A stretch of DNA of 25,749 nt from the NCBI GenBank assembly GCA_035528235.1, contig DATKZB010000276.1, positions 1 to 25,749 on the forward strand, given 5' to 3'. Position 1 is the first letter of the stretch, and every line of letters begins with the position of its first letter. A model generated the notes under the pieces. The model had not been told where the DNA came from and did not search any database. It saw nothing but the letters and a program-made list of their open reading frames with translations. Source of the DNA: DATKZB01 sp035528235 (GTDB taxonomy: Bacteria; Planctomycetota; Phycisphaerae; FEN-1346). Positions 12,733 to 20,287 of this stretch are shown here, piece by piece. The position numbers were made by a program, and so were the translations under genes.

Positions 12733-14934
12733 ATGGATATTCTCGGCGACCTTACCCCCGCCCAGATCGAGGCGGTCACGCACGTCGACGGCCCGCTGCT
12801 GGTGCTGGCCGGCGCGGGCAGCGGCAAGACCCGCGTCATCACGCGGCGGATCGCGCACCTGATGAGCCAGGGCGTGCCGCCCCAGGACATTCTGGCCATC
12901 ACCTTCACGAACAAGGCCGCCGGCGAGATGCGCGAGCGGACCGAGGCCCTGGTGCCCGACGCTCGGCCGCCCCTGGTCACCACGTTCCACAGTTTCTGCG
13001 CCCGCATGCTCCGCCAGTACGCCGACCTCGTGGGGCTGGACCCGCGGTACACCATCTACGACACGGCCGACCAGAAGGCGGCCATCAAGCGGGTCCTCGG
13101 GCAGTTGAACCTCGACCCGACACACTTCGACCCCGGCCGCTGCGCCGAGACGATCAGCCGCGCCAAGAACCACCTCCAGCGGGCCCGCGACTACGGGGCC
13201 GGCCCGCGCACCGATTTCGCGGCCAGGAACCTGGCACGCATCTACGAGGCGTACGAGGCCATCCTCTCGGAGTCGCACGCCCTCGACTTCGACGACCTGC
13301 TGCTGGAGGTCGCCCTGGGCTTGCGCGAGCGGCCCGAGTTCCGCGCCGAACTCCACGAGCGGTTCCGCTACATCCTGATTGACGAGTACCAGGACACCAA
13401 CCACGCCCAGTACGTCATCGCGCGAGACCTGGCGGGCGAGCGCCGGAACCTCTGCGCCACCGGTGACCCCGACCAGTCGATCTACGGGTGGCGGGGGGCA
13501 CAGATCTCGAACATCCTCGATTTCGAGAAAGACTTCCCCGACGCCTGCGTCGTCCGCCTCGAAATGAACTACCGCAGCACCAAGACGATCCTGGCGGCCG
13601 CCGACGCCGTCATCCGGCACAACCGCGACCGCAAACCCAAGGGCCTGTTCACCGACAACCCCGCCGGGTCGCCGCTGGCCGTCGTCCAGACCGACGACGA
13701 GGAGGCCGAGGCCGCGTCAATCGTCCGCCGCATCGGGGCCCTGCGCGAGAAGGGCCTGACGTACCGCGACGTGGCGGTGTTCGTCCGGACGGGGGCCCAG
13801 ACGCGGGCCATCGAAGACGCCTTCCGGCGCGGCCGGCCGCCGATTCCGTACGAGGTGGTGCGCGGCACGAGTTTCTACGAGCGCAAGGAGGTCCGCGACA
13901 TCCTGGCGTACCTGGAGGTGCTCCACAACGGGCACGACGAGGTGAACGCGCGGCGGATCATCAACACCCCGCCGCGCGGCATCGGCGGGAAGACCGTCGA
14001 GGCCCTGGCCGCCTGGGCACGCCGCGAGGGCGTGACGCTGCTCGACGCCCTGCCCCACGCCGCCGACATGGCCGACCTGGCCACGCGGGCCTGCGCGGCC
14101 GTCGCGCGATTCCGCGAACTGATGGACCGCCTGAGGGAGGAACCGCACGATTCGCTTCGGCAGCTCATCGGGGTCGTCATCGACGAGACCGGCTACGCCG
14201 AGGCCCTCAAGGACGACGAGGCCCGCGAGCGCCGCGAGAACCTCGACGAACTCGTCACCCTGGGCGAGGCCTTCGACCGCGAGGCCGCCGCCCATCCCGA
14301 CGACCCCGACGTGCCACGCGGCCTGGAAGGGTTCCTCCAGACGGTGGCGCTCTCGAGCGACCAGGACGGCTACGACGAGTCGCCCGACCGGGTGCCGCTG
14401 ATGACGCTGCACTCGGCCAAGGGTCTGGAGTTTCCGGCGGTGTTCATCACCGGGTGCGAAGACGGCCTCCTGCCGCACGCACGCAGCCGCGAGAGCCGCG
14501 CCGAAGTCGAGGAAGAGCGGCGTCTGTTCTTCGTCGGCATGACGCGGGCCAAGCAGTTCCTGACGCTGACGCACGCCCGGTTCCGGCGCATCCGCGGGCG
14601 GCTCGAACGGTGCATCCGCAGCCCGTTCCTGTCGGAGATTCCCCAGGAGACGGCCGAGCAGCGCGACGAGACCACCGGCACCAGTCCCGCGCCGCTCGAC
14701 GGCGGGTCCGGGTACACGGCGCCGGGGGCCGACCGGGTCGTCCGGCCCGAGAGAGATGCGGCAACGGGCTTTGCCGTGGGCGAAGTCGTGCGGCACCCGA
14801 CGTACGGCATCGGCCGCATCGCGCGGTTCGCCACCGCCGCCGGCCAGCGGATGGTTCGCGTCCGGTTCAACACGGTCGGCGAGAAACTGCTCGACCCCCG
14901 GTTCGCCCGGCTCGTGAAGGTGGCCGACGCGTGA
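12733..14934 (+). CDS. UvrD/PcrA/Rep-type 3'-5' DNA helicase (SF1A)
   Basis: This family unwinds DNA with ATP in nucleotide excision and mismatch repair and in clearing replication-transcription conflicts. The 733-residue protein has the full SF1A motif set: Q motif LTPAQIEAV, Walker A AGAGSGKT (26-33), motif Ia ITFTNKAAGEMRER, Ib TFHSFCARMLR, Walker B DEYQD (217-221), motif III GDPDQSIYGWRGA (244-256), IV RLEMNYRS, V LMTLHSAKGLEFPAVFI and VI VGMTRAKQ (about 601-608). The C-terminus (VGEVVRHPTYGIGRIARF to the end) is the Tudor-like domain that in PcrA/UvrD contacts RNA polymerase. Length and motifs say complete and functional. It is the first gene of a two-gene overlap with the permease. PcrA versus UvrD naming is not resolvable here. 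Confidence 0.96.
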   Translation: MDILGDLTPAQIEAVTHVDGPLLVLAGAGSGKTRVITRRIAHLMSQGVPPQDILAITFTNKAAGEMRERTEALVPDARPPLVTTFHSFCARMLRQYADLVGLDPRYTIYDTADQKAAIKRVLGQLNLDPTHFDPGRCAETISRAKNHLQRARDYGAGPRTDFAARNLARIYEAYEAILSESHALDFDDLLLEVALGLRERPEFRAELHERFRYILIDEYQDTNHAQYVIARDLAGERRNLCATGDPDQSIYGWRGAQISNILDFEKDFPDACVVRLEMNYRSTKTILAAADAVIRHNRDRKPKGLFTDNPAGSPLAVVQTDDEEAEAASIVRRIGALREKGLTYRDVAVFVRTGAQTRAIEDAFRRGRPPIPYEVVRGTSFYERKEVRDILAYLEVLHNGHDEVNARRIINTPPRGIGGKTVEALAAWARREGVTLLDALPHAADMADLATRACAAVARFRELMDRLREEPHDSLRQLIGVVIDETGYAEALKDDEARERRENLDELVTLGEAFDREAAAHPDDPDVPRGLEGFLQTVALSSDQDGYDESPDRVPLMTLHSAKGLEFPAVFITGCEDGLLPHARSRESRAEVEEERRLFFVGMTRAKQFLTLTHARFRRIRGRLERCIRSPFLSEIPQETAEQRDETTGTSPAPLDGGSGYTAPGADRVVRPERDAATGFAVGEVVRHPTYGIGRIARFATAAGQRMVRVRFNTVGEKLLDPRFARLVKVADA

Positions 14935-15962
14935 CGCCCATCGTGGCCGCACAACTCGGCCCCGCCGAAATCCGGTTCGTCCTGTACCTCGGGGCGATCG
15001 TCGCGGCCACCCTCGGCGGGTACGCCGGGCGGCGCGCCGGGTTCCTGAACCCGGCGTGGGCCAGGCCCGTCATGAGCACGACCATCGTCGTGTGCGACGC
15101 GCCCATCGCGTGGCTGGCCATCTGGCACCTCGTCATCCCGCCGGGCGTCTGGAAGGTGCCCGTGGCCGGGGGCGTCGTCGCGGTGGTCTTGTGCCTGGCG
15201 GGACTGGCCGTGGCGCGGCTGCGGCGGATGCCCCCTGCCGATGCGGCCGTCTTCGGTCTCCAGGCCGGCATGGGCAACGTGGGGTACACACTGGGCGGCG
15301 GCATCTGTTTCGCCCTGTGGGGCATCCAGGGCTTGGCCTTGGAACAGATGTATTGCCTGATGTGGCCGTTCTTCGCGTTCCTGTTCTGTTTTCCGCTGGC
15401 CCGCCACTGGGGCGAGGTGGCCGGCGGCGTGCCACGCCACGCGTCGGGCCTGGCCTATGCCGCGCGGACGCTCGGCCGCAGCCTGACCGACGTGCGGAGC
15501 CTGCCGCTGTACCTGGCCACGCTGGGCCTGGCGCTGAACCTCTGGGGCCCGGGGCCGCCGGCGGCGATTCAACGGTGGCACGTCCTGGACGTCCTGATGA
15601 CGGTGGGCATCGTCATCCAGTTCGGCAGCATCGGCATGACCGTCCAGGGGCGGCGACTGGCCGTCTTCTGGAAGACGGCCCTGGGGTCGACGGCGCTGAA
15701 ACTCATCGTCAGCCCCATCGTGATGGTGGGCGTGGCGCTGGCCCTGGGCCTGACCGACATGCCGCTATACGTCTGCCTCATCCTGTCGGCCATGCCCGCG
15801 GCCGTCTACTCGGTCCTCATGGCGAACCTGTTCGGCCTGAACCGCGACCTGGCGAACACGACGTTCATCCTGTCGCACGCGGTGTGCCTGACGGCCATGG
15901 TGCTGGTGGCAGTGGCCTGGCGCGCGGGGGGCTGGACGATGCCGCCGGCCTTGGCCCACTAG
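14931..15962 (+). CDS. AEC (auxin efflux carrier)-type membrane permease
   Basis: From a GTG overlapping the helicase stop (GTGA), the 343-residue protein is almost entirely membrane-embedded, with about ten hydrophobic helices (for example IRFVLYLGAIVAATLGGYAG, VAGGVVAVVLCLAGLAVARL, LIVSPIVMVGVALALGLTDM and YVCLILSAMPAAVYSVLMAN). The inverted two-half layout and the late S-A-M-P-A-A-V-Y-S segment with N-x-x-F-I-L-S are typical of the AEC/BASS-like superfamily, whose bacterial members export or import organic anions such as malate. The substrate is unknown. The 4-bp overlap suggests translational coupling with the helicase; the functional link is unclear and probably opportunistic. Start choice rests on the overlap; no other start fits better upstream. 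Confidence 0.8.
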   Translation: MTPIVAAQLGPAEIRFVLYLGAIVAATLGGYAGRRAGFLNPAWARPVMSTTIVVCDAPIAWLAIWHLVIPPGVWKVPVAGGVVAVVLCLAGLAVARLRRMPPADAAVFGLQAGMGNVGYTLGGGICFALWGIQGLALEQMYCLMWPFFAFLFCFPLARHWGEVAGGVPRHASGLAYAARTLGRSLTDVRSLPLYLATLGLALNLWGPGPPAAIQRWHVLDVLMTVGIVIQFGSIGMTVQGRRLAVFWKTALGSTALKLIVSPIVMVGVALALGLTDMPLYVCLILSAMPAAVYSVLMANLFGLNRDLANTTFILSHAVCLTAMVLVAVAWRAGGWTMPPALAH

Positions 15963-15980
15963 GCCGATTTCCTGGCCCCC

Positions 15981-16008
15981 TTGACCCGAATCGGCCGTTA
16001 CGTATGAT
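15981..16008 (+). promoter_or_regulatory. Strong candidate sigma-70-type promoter before a tiny gene
   Basis: TTGACC (15981-15986), a 16-base spacer and TATGAT (16003-16008): both hexamers match consensus at five of six positions. Expected start of transcription is near 16015, which would place the ATG at 16037 about 20 bases into the transcript and excludes the in-frame ATGs at 16004/16007 as starts of this message. Confidence 0.6.
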
Positions 16009-16036
16009 GGAAGAGGACTTGCCGAGGGCAGACGAC

Positions 16037-16129
16037 ATGGAATCGATTCGACGCTGGTTGCTCGCAGCCCTGATGGGCGGCGGGCTTCTCGCCATTCTCT
16101 TCATCTCGGTCGGCTGTAAGCCTGGCTGA
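16037..16129 (+). CDS. Tiny lipoprotein or single-helix membrane peptide (30 aa)
   Basis: The frame encodes MESIRRWLLAALMGGG followed by LLAILFISVGCKPG and a stop. It is a charged start, one hydrophobic stretch and a lipobox-like S-V-G-C with Cys near the end, so it may be a minimal lipoprotein or a single-span peptide. Support comes from the near-consensus promoter directly upstream and a GAGGG about eight bases before the ATG. A 41-residue form starting at 16004 is possible. There is no homology I can recall. The perfect 25-bp palindrome at 16207-16231 and a smaller GCGGCC-gtggc-GGCCGC hairpin (16145-16161) follow, which could end the transcript. Real but unproven. Confidence 0.45.
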   Translation: MESIRRWLLAALMGGGLLAILFISVGCKPG

Positions 16130-16206
16130 GGCCTGTGACCCTCGGCGGCCGTGGCGGCCGCTTTGCACGCGATAGGCGGTACACGCGGTACGTGCTGGGC
16201 GTGTGC

Positions 16207-16231
16207 CACGGCTCGCCCCGGGCGAGCCGTG
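16207..16231. repeat. 25-bp palindrome
   Basis: CACGGCTCGCCC and its exact complement GGGCGAGCCGTG flank a single central C. It lies between the tiny gene and the response regulator. There is no U-run; it looks like another palindromic repeat rather than a terminator, though it could stop transcripts from upstream. Confidence 0.7.
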
Positions 16232-16282
16232 CTTCCGGCGTCGGATGCGGTGACGCAAGTCACACTCAAGTTCCACGTTTCG

Positions 16283-16312
16283 TTGACGCGGCCGCCCGCC
16301 GTGTCGTACAAT
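16283..16312 (+). promoter_or_regulatory. Candidate sigma-70-type promoter for the response regulator
   Basis: TTGACG (16283-16288), an 18-base spacer and TACAAT (16307-16312). Predicted transcription start near 16319, about 30 bases before the ATG at 16351, which has GGGAGGA as ribosome binding site. Confidence 0.6.
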
Positions 16313-16350
16313 CAGGTGGAACGTACCGCAGAGAGCGGGAGGAACCGGTC

Positions 16351-16770
16351 ATGGCCGAGCCGAACGAATGCAAATACAAGATTCTGGTTGTCGACGACGA
16401 CGAGGACATCCTGTCGACCATCTCGTTGGCGCTGGCCAACCTGAACCAGACCCTCCTGACGGCATCCGACGGCCTGGCGGCGCTGGAACTGGCCGAGAAG
16501 GAGGACCCCGACATCCTCGTCCTGGACCTCATGCTGCCGAAGCGCGGCGGCTTCCAGGTGCTCCAGCGGCTCAAGGGCACCCCCGCCATGAAGGGCAAGC
16601 GGCCGCTCGTCTGCATGGTCACGGGCAACGAGGGTATGATGCACCAGAAGTTCGCCGAACAGAACGGCGTGGACGACTACCTGCGCAAGCCGTTCGCCAT
16701 CACCAGCCTCGTCGAGATCGTCGAGGAATTCATGAAGCGGCTCGACGCCGGCATCAAAAACGCCAAGTAA
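16351..16770 (+). CDS. Single-domain response regulator (CheY-like receiver)
   Basis: This 139-residue protein is a stand-alone receiver domain with no output domain. KILVVDDDEDILSTI supplies the acidic pocket (Asp15, Asp16), LVLDLMLP places the phospho-acceptor at Asp59, MVTGNEG gives the conserved Thr91 and YLRKPF the conserved Lys113. It begins at an ATG with a GGGAGGA site and a good promoter upstream. Such proteins relay phosphate or bind partner proteins. No histidine kinase is adjacent; the nearest is 6 kb away at 22843 and is paired with its own regulator. Its partner is unknown. Confidence 0.93.
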   Translation: MAEPNECKYKILVVDDDEDILSTISLALANLNQTLLTASDGLAALELAEKEDPDILVLDLMLPKRGGFQVLQRLKGTPAMKGKRPLVCMVTGNEGMMHQKFAEQNGVDDYLRKPFAITSLVEIVEEFMKRLDAGIKNAK

Positions 16771-16837
16771 GTCGGCCGTCACCCGTCACAGGCCGTTTGC
16801 AGCCCAGCGGCACGCCCTCCGGCCGGGGAGGCCCATC

Positions 16838-17806
16838 GTGGCCCATCGTTTGACCCGACGCGACTTTCTGCGGACGAGCGGCGCCGCCGGCGCCGTGGTC
16901 CTGTCCGGCTGCGCCTCGGGCAGCGGCGAGGCAACGTTCCGCGCCCGCGCCCATCCCGAGGCCGAGGCCTGGAAGAACCGCATCGGCCTGGTCCAAGGCG
17001 GCGAGGACCCGGGCGCCAACGTCCGGACCGCCATCGAAAAACTGTGCGGGCCCGACGGTGTCCGCACGTTCGTCCGAGCCGGCGACGTCGTCGTCGTCAA
17101 GCCGAACATCGGCTGGGCCCAGGTGCCCGAGATGGGCGCCACGGTCGACCCGGCCGTCGTCGCCACGGTCGTGCGATTGTGCCGGGAGGCCGGGGCCGCC
17201 ACCGTCAAGGTCTTCGACAACAGCGTCGGCACCGACTCGAAGTGCTACCAGTTCAGCGGCATCGAGGCGGCTGCACGCCAGGCGGGGGCCGAGGTGTTTC
17301 TGTGCGCGCGGCACCGGTTCCGGACGCTGGCGTTCAATGACGCGCGATGCAAGCGCCTGACCCAGTGGCCGATTTACGAAGACGTTCTGACGGCCGACGT
17401 GCTCATCAACATCGCGGTCGCCAAGACGCACAACCTCTCGCACGTTACGCTGTGCATGAAGAACCTGATGGGCACCCAGGGGGGCGACCGCGGCAAGATG
17501 CACCAGGAGATCCACCAGAACCTGGCCGACCTGAACGTCATGATCCGGCCCACCCTCAACCTGCTCGATGCCACGCGCGTCATGGTGGCCGGGGGACCCA
17601 GCGGCGGACGCAAGGACCAGGTCGTCGCCGCCCGGACGATCGTCGCCGGCACGTCGAGCGTCACGGTCGATTGCTGGGCGGCCGACCCCGCCAACCTGCC
17701 CTGGCCCAAAGGCCATCACGACCTGGCGGCCGTCGAGTTCGTCGCCCGGGGGGCCGAGGCCGGCCTGGGCACCGCCGACCCCGCGACGATCAAGGTGACC
17801 GCCTGA
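16838..17806 (+). CDS. DUF362 family protein, Tat-exported lipoprotein
   Basis: This 322-residue protein has a twin-arginine signal (LTRRDFLRTSGAAGAVVLSG) ending in a lipobox cysteine at about residue 25, so it is probably exported folded and lipid-anchored. The body is DUF362: VVVKPNIGWAQVPEMGATVD, DPAVVATVVRLCREAGAATV, VKVFDNSVGT, VLINIAVAKTHNLSHVTLCM, KNLMGTQGGDRGKMH and the C-terminal half with LNLLDATRVMVAGGPSGGRK. DUF362 proteins often sit next to or contain ferredoxin modules and are thought to be redox-linked, but no reaction is established. The next host gene (18332) is a polyferredoxin-type membrane protein; the two were probably overlapped before the insertion described below. Confidence 0.9.
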   Translation: MAHRLTRRDFLRTSGAAGAVVLSGCASGSGEATFRARAHPEAEAWKNRIGLVQGGEDPGANVRTAIEKLCGPDGVRTFVRAGDVVVVKPNIGWAQVPEMGATVDPAVVATVVRLCREAGAATVKVFDNSVGTDSKCYQFSGIEAAARQAGAEVFLCARHRFRTLAFNDARCKRLTQWPIYEDVLTADVLINIAVAKTHNLSHVTLCMKNLMGTQGGDRGKMHQEIHQNLADLNVMIRPTLNLLDATRVMVAGGPSGGRKDQVVAARTIVAGTSSVTVDCWAADPANLPWPKGHHDLAAVEFVARGAEAGLGTADPATIKVTA

Positions 17807-17810
17807 TGGC
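17791..17810. repeat. 20-bp direct repeat, left copy
   Basis: CAAGGTGACCGCCTGATGGC contains the stop of the DUF362 gene and a following ATG. An identical copy is at 18317-18336. The pair encloses the DUF4258/DUF2283 module. Confidence 0.95.
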
Positions 17811-18063
17811 GAAGCCCATTCGTCAATCGGCCCACGCGGCCCGCTACGCCCAGAGCCGCGGATTCCGGCCCGACGAGGTCGAGCAGGCCATCCGACAAGC
17901 GCCATGGACGCCGGCACGCGAAGGCAGGATGGAATGCCAGCTCGACTTCCCCTATAATGCCCGGTGAAATGGTCGGCTGTTTGCCACGAAACGCGTGCGG
18001 CCCATCTTCGTCGAGGAGCCGGAGGAGATCGTCGTGGTGACGGTTGTCACCTATTACTTCTGA
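17806..18063 (+). pseudogene. DUF4258-like toxin gene with in-frame TGA
   Basis: From the ATG overlapping the DUF362 stop (TGATG) the frame reads MAKPIRQSAHAARYAQSRGF, RPDEVEQAIRQAPWTPAREG, RMECQLDFPYNAR, then TGA (17965-17967), then in the same frame NGRLFATKRVRPIFVEEPEE and IVVVTVVTYYF to a TGA at 18061-18063. The two halves together form one DUF4258-like domain of about 85 codons, the usual length: an H-A-x-x-x-A-x-x-R-G helix, W, and an I-V-V-V-T-V strand ending in Y-Y-F. Relatives recalled from memory have W-N-G at the interruption, so the stop looks like a one-base TGG to TGA change. The immediate DUF2283 neighbour supports a toxin-antitoxin-like pair. Only a 53-residue fragment would be made unless the stop is read through. 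Confidence 0.75.
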
Positions 18064-18075
18064 CGGAGTGCCAAG

Positions 18076-18294
18076 ATGAAGATCATTTACGATCGTGACG
18101 TCGATGCCATCACCATCATGTTCCGCGAGACGACCGTCACCACGGAGGAGGTCGACGAGGGCATCTTCTTCGACTTCGACGGCGAGCACCGCCTCGCCGG
18201 CATCGAGATACTGGACGCCAGCAAGCGACTGGGGGGCGAGGACGCCGTGACGCGGGCCAGCCTGCTCGGCATCCTGCCCCAGCCACAGCCATGA
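18076..18294 (+). CDS. DUF2283 protein (putative antitoxin of the pair)
   Basis: This 72-residue protein starts MKIIYDRDVDAITIMFRETT, followed by EEVDEGIFFDFDGEHRLAGI and EILDASKRLGG, the pattern of DUF2283 (K-I-x-Y-D-x-x-x-D-A, then G-I-x-x-D-x-D, G-I-E-I-L-D-A-S). DUF2283 genes are recalled next to DUF4258-type genes and are suspected antitoxins. It lies 12 bases after the toxin-like gene, with ACGGAG as ribosome binding site. It is intact while its partner is interrupted, as expected if a toxin is lost first. The C-terminal extension (ASLLGILPQPQP) is slightly longer than the core domain. Confidence 0.85.
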   Translation: MKIIYDRDVDAITIMFRETTVTTEEVDEGIFFDFDGEHRLAGIEILDASKRLGGEDAVTRASLLGILPQPQP

Positions 18295-18316
18295 GCGCAT
18301 CGGCCCTGGGCCCCTG

Positions 18317-18336
18317 CAAGGTGACCGCCTGATGGC
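18317..18336. repeat. 20-bp direct repeat, right copy
   Basis: Identical to 17791-17810 over 20 bases. It contains the ATG of the Fe-S protein gene at 18332. Removing 526 bases (one copy plus the module) would join the DUF362 gene to this start by a TGATG overlap. Confidence 0.95.
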
Positions 18337-20092
18337 CACACGCAAGCAACCGCGGCATCCCCTCGAGATTCTGCGTATCGTCAGCCAGTTGATTTTCCTC
18401 GCCCTGTTCCTCGGCCTGCTTGTGGCGACGGCCATGGGCACATGGGTCACGGCCCGGCCGTGGCTGACCCAACTGTTCCTGATTACCGACCCGCTGGTGC
18501 TCGTGGGCATGGCGCTGGCGGGCGCGGCCACGACCGCGCTGCTGGCGGCACTGGCGGTCGTGGCGCTCGCGCTCATCGTGCCGCGCGCTTACTGCGGATG
18601 GATCTGCCCGCTCGGCACGACCATGGACGTCGTGGACAAGGTCCTCTTCCGCCGGCGCGACCGGTCGGGGAACACGGCCCCGCGTCTGCGGCCGGTCAAG
18701 TACGGCCTGCTGGCGGTGGTGCTGGTGCTGGCGGTCTTTCGGATCGGGGCGCTGGGATGGTTCGACCCGGTGTGCATCGCCACGCGTTCGTTCGGCGTGG
18801 CCCTGTACCCGATGGCCGACCACGCCGCCAAGACGGTCCTGGTGGCGGCCGAAGAGGCCGGCGTCGGCCCGGCGGCCGGCGTGTACGACTGGGCGGCCGG
18901 GGCCGGACTCTTCATCCGCGACGCCAACTTCAAGGAAGGCGGTCACGGGGTGGGGTACCCGTGGGCGTTCACGTTCGCGGCGCTGCTGGTGGCCATCGTC
19001 CTGGCCCAGGCGTACCAGAGACGGTTCTGGTGCCGGAACCTGTGTCCGCTGGGCGCCCTGATGGGCCTCATCGGGTCGGTCAGCCCCTGGCGGCCGCGCG
19101 TCAGCGACAAGTGCGTCGCGTGCGGGGCGTGCCAGAAGGGATGCAAGATGGGTGCGTTCCAGGCGGCGGGCGAGAAGCGGTACCGCGGCGTCGTCCAGGA
19201 ATGCATCTCGTGCTACGCCTGCGAGCGGCGGTTCTGCCCGGTTGACGCGATCCACATCGGTGCGGGGTCGCCCTGCCCGCGGCCCGCGCCCGGCGTGTTG
19301 CCGAGCCGTCGGGCGTTTCTGGGCGCCGCGGCCACGGGGGCGGTCCTTGCGCCGGCGCTGTTGCTGGATCAGCGGACCCGCGCCAAGGCCGAGACGAATC
19401 CGATGCTGCGGCCGCCGGGCGCCCTGCGGCCGGACGGCGAGTTCATCGGCACCTGCATCCGGTGCGGCGAGTGCATGCGCGTCTGCCCCACCAACGCCCT
19501 GCACCCCTCGGGCATCGAGAACGGCATCGGCGGACTCTGGACGCCCACCTTCGTCTTCAACATCGGGTACTGCGAGTACTTCTGCGGCGTCACGCGCGAC
19601 GACGTGGAGCGCGGCCGCCTGGACCGGCCGGCGAACCTGTGCGGCGTGGTGTGCCCGACGGGGGCCATCGCGTGCCTCACGCACGCCCGGAAACTCGCCC
19701 ACAAGATCGGCACCGCCGTCTTCGACCACTCGCGGTGCCTGCCATGGGCCAGGGGCGAGGAATGTCTGACCTGCGAGGAACAGTGTCCCCTGCCCGACAA
19801 GGCCATCTCGCACCGGACCGAGGAGGTGGCCGACCTCGACTGGCTCGCCATGCCCCAGGCGAAGCGGCACCGGTACGAGGAACTCGAGGCGAGAGAAACC
19901 CTCTCGGCCGAGCAGCAGCAGGAACTGGCCGCCATGCCGCCCAAGTCGAAACGCATCGCCCGGCCGTACGTCCTCCGGGACCGGTGCATCGGTTGCGGCA
20001 CGTGCGAGAACGTGTGCCCGCTCGACGGTGCGAGCGGCGTGCGGGTCGAACGCCTCCAGACCCGCGACATCCGCGCCACGGCACCCCGCTGA
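18332..20092 (+). CDS. Membrane polyferredoxin, NapH-NapG-like fusion
   Basis: This 586-residue protein probably passes electrons between the quinone pool or membrane and an extracytoplasmic partner. The N-terminal part is NapH/NosR-like: several membrane helices with two C-x3-C-P motifs (YCGWICPLGT and FWCRNLCPLGA), then two ferredoxin-type clusters (KCVACGACQKGCKMG and CISCYACERRFCP). In mid-protein a twin-arginine-like segment (SRRAFLGAAATGAVLAPALL) precedes a NapG/MauM-like part with further Cys groups (CIRCGECMRVCPTNAL, CGVVCPTGAIAC, CLTCEEQCPLP, CIGCGTCENVCPLDG). The internal RR segment looks like a fused NapG Tat signal, acting here as a membrane span. The ATG is inside the 20-bp repeat; the preceding DUF362 gene is the likely partner. 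The exact substrate is unknown, and no nitrate reductase genes are in the window. Confidence 0.88.
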   Translation: MATRKQPRHPLEILRIVSQLIFLALFLGLLVATAMGTWVTARPWLTQLFLITDPLVLVGMALAGAATTALLAALAVVALALIVPRAYCGWICPLGTTMDVVDKVLFRRRDRSGNTAPRLRPVKYGLLAVVLVLAVFRIGALGWFDPVCIATRSFGVALYPMADHAAKTVLVAAEEAGVGPAAGVYDWAAGAGLFIRDANFKEGGHGVGYPWAFTFAALLVAIVLAQAYQRRFWCRNLCPLGALMGLIGSVSPWRPRVSDKCVACGACQKGCKMGAFQAAGEKRYRGVVQECISCYACERRFCPVDAIHIGAGSPCPRPAPGVLPSRRAFLGAAATGAVLAPALLLDQRTRAKAETNPMLRPPGALRPDGEFIGTCIRCGECMRVCPTNALHPSGIENGIGGLWTPTFVFNIGYCEYFCGVTRDDVERGRLDRPANLCGVVCPTGAIACLTHARKLAHKIGTAVFDHSRCLPWARGEECLTCEEQCPLPDKAISHRTEEVADLDWLAMPQAKRHRYEELEARETLSAEQQQELAAMPPKSKRIARPYVLRDRCIGCGTCENVCPLDGASGVRVERLQTRDIRATAPR

Positions 20093-20094
20093 AA

Positions 20095-20120
20095 CATGGT
20101 CACCCTTCGCGCTGACCATG
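20095..20120 (+). terminator. Hairpin after the Fe-S protein gene
   Basis: CATGGTCA (20095-20102) and TGACCATG (20113-20120) form a perfect 8-bp stem with a 10-base loop, starting two bases after the TGA. There is no U-run, so termination is uncertain; it could also be a protein-binding site. Confidence 0.4.
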
Positions 20121-20148
20121 CCACCCGCCGATTGCCAGGCGAAAAGGC

Positions 20149-20177
20149 TTGCCTTGTGCGACGATTTTGCGTAAAGT
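20149..20177 (+). promoter_or_regulatory. Candidate sigma-70-type promoter for rpsO-pnp
   Basis: TTGCCT (20149-20154), a 17-base spacer and TAAAGT (20172-20177). Transcription would begin near 20184, leaving a leader of about 100 bases before rpsO. This is long enough for the S15 translational control known in other bacteria, though no conserved S15-binding fold is recognised here. Confidence 0.6.
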
Positions 20178-20287
20178 AGGTGAACTGAAGCGGCCGTTAC
20201 CATTCACAAAGGCCAAGAGCCGCATGGCGGCGATACAGGAACGGGAGTGGCCGCCTCCCGTTACCCACGTGTCACAAGGAGTCTCGT

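Noticed and set aside
13488..14930. Long Arg/Gly/Pro-rich frame within the helicase gene
   Set aside because: It is an alternative frame of uvrD in GC-rich DNA; only its in-frame continuation from the GTG at 14931 encodes a real protein.
17965..17967. TGA as selenocysteine or a reassigned tryptophan codon
   Set aside because: TGA ends many other genes here (for example at 9 or more clear stops), so there is no reassignment; the family is expected to have Trp, not Cys/Sec, at this position, and no SECIS-like structure was evident.
18332..20092. Part of a nitrate reductase (nap) operon
   Set aside because: Only NapH/NapG-like electron-transfer features are present; there are no napA, napB or napD-like genes. 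The DUF362 neighbour points elsewhere.
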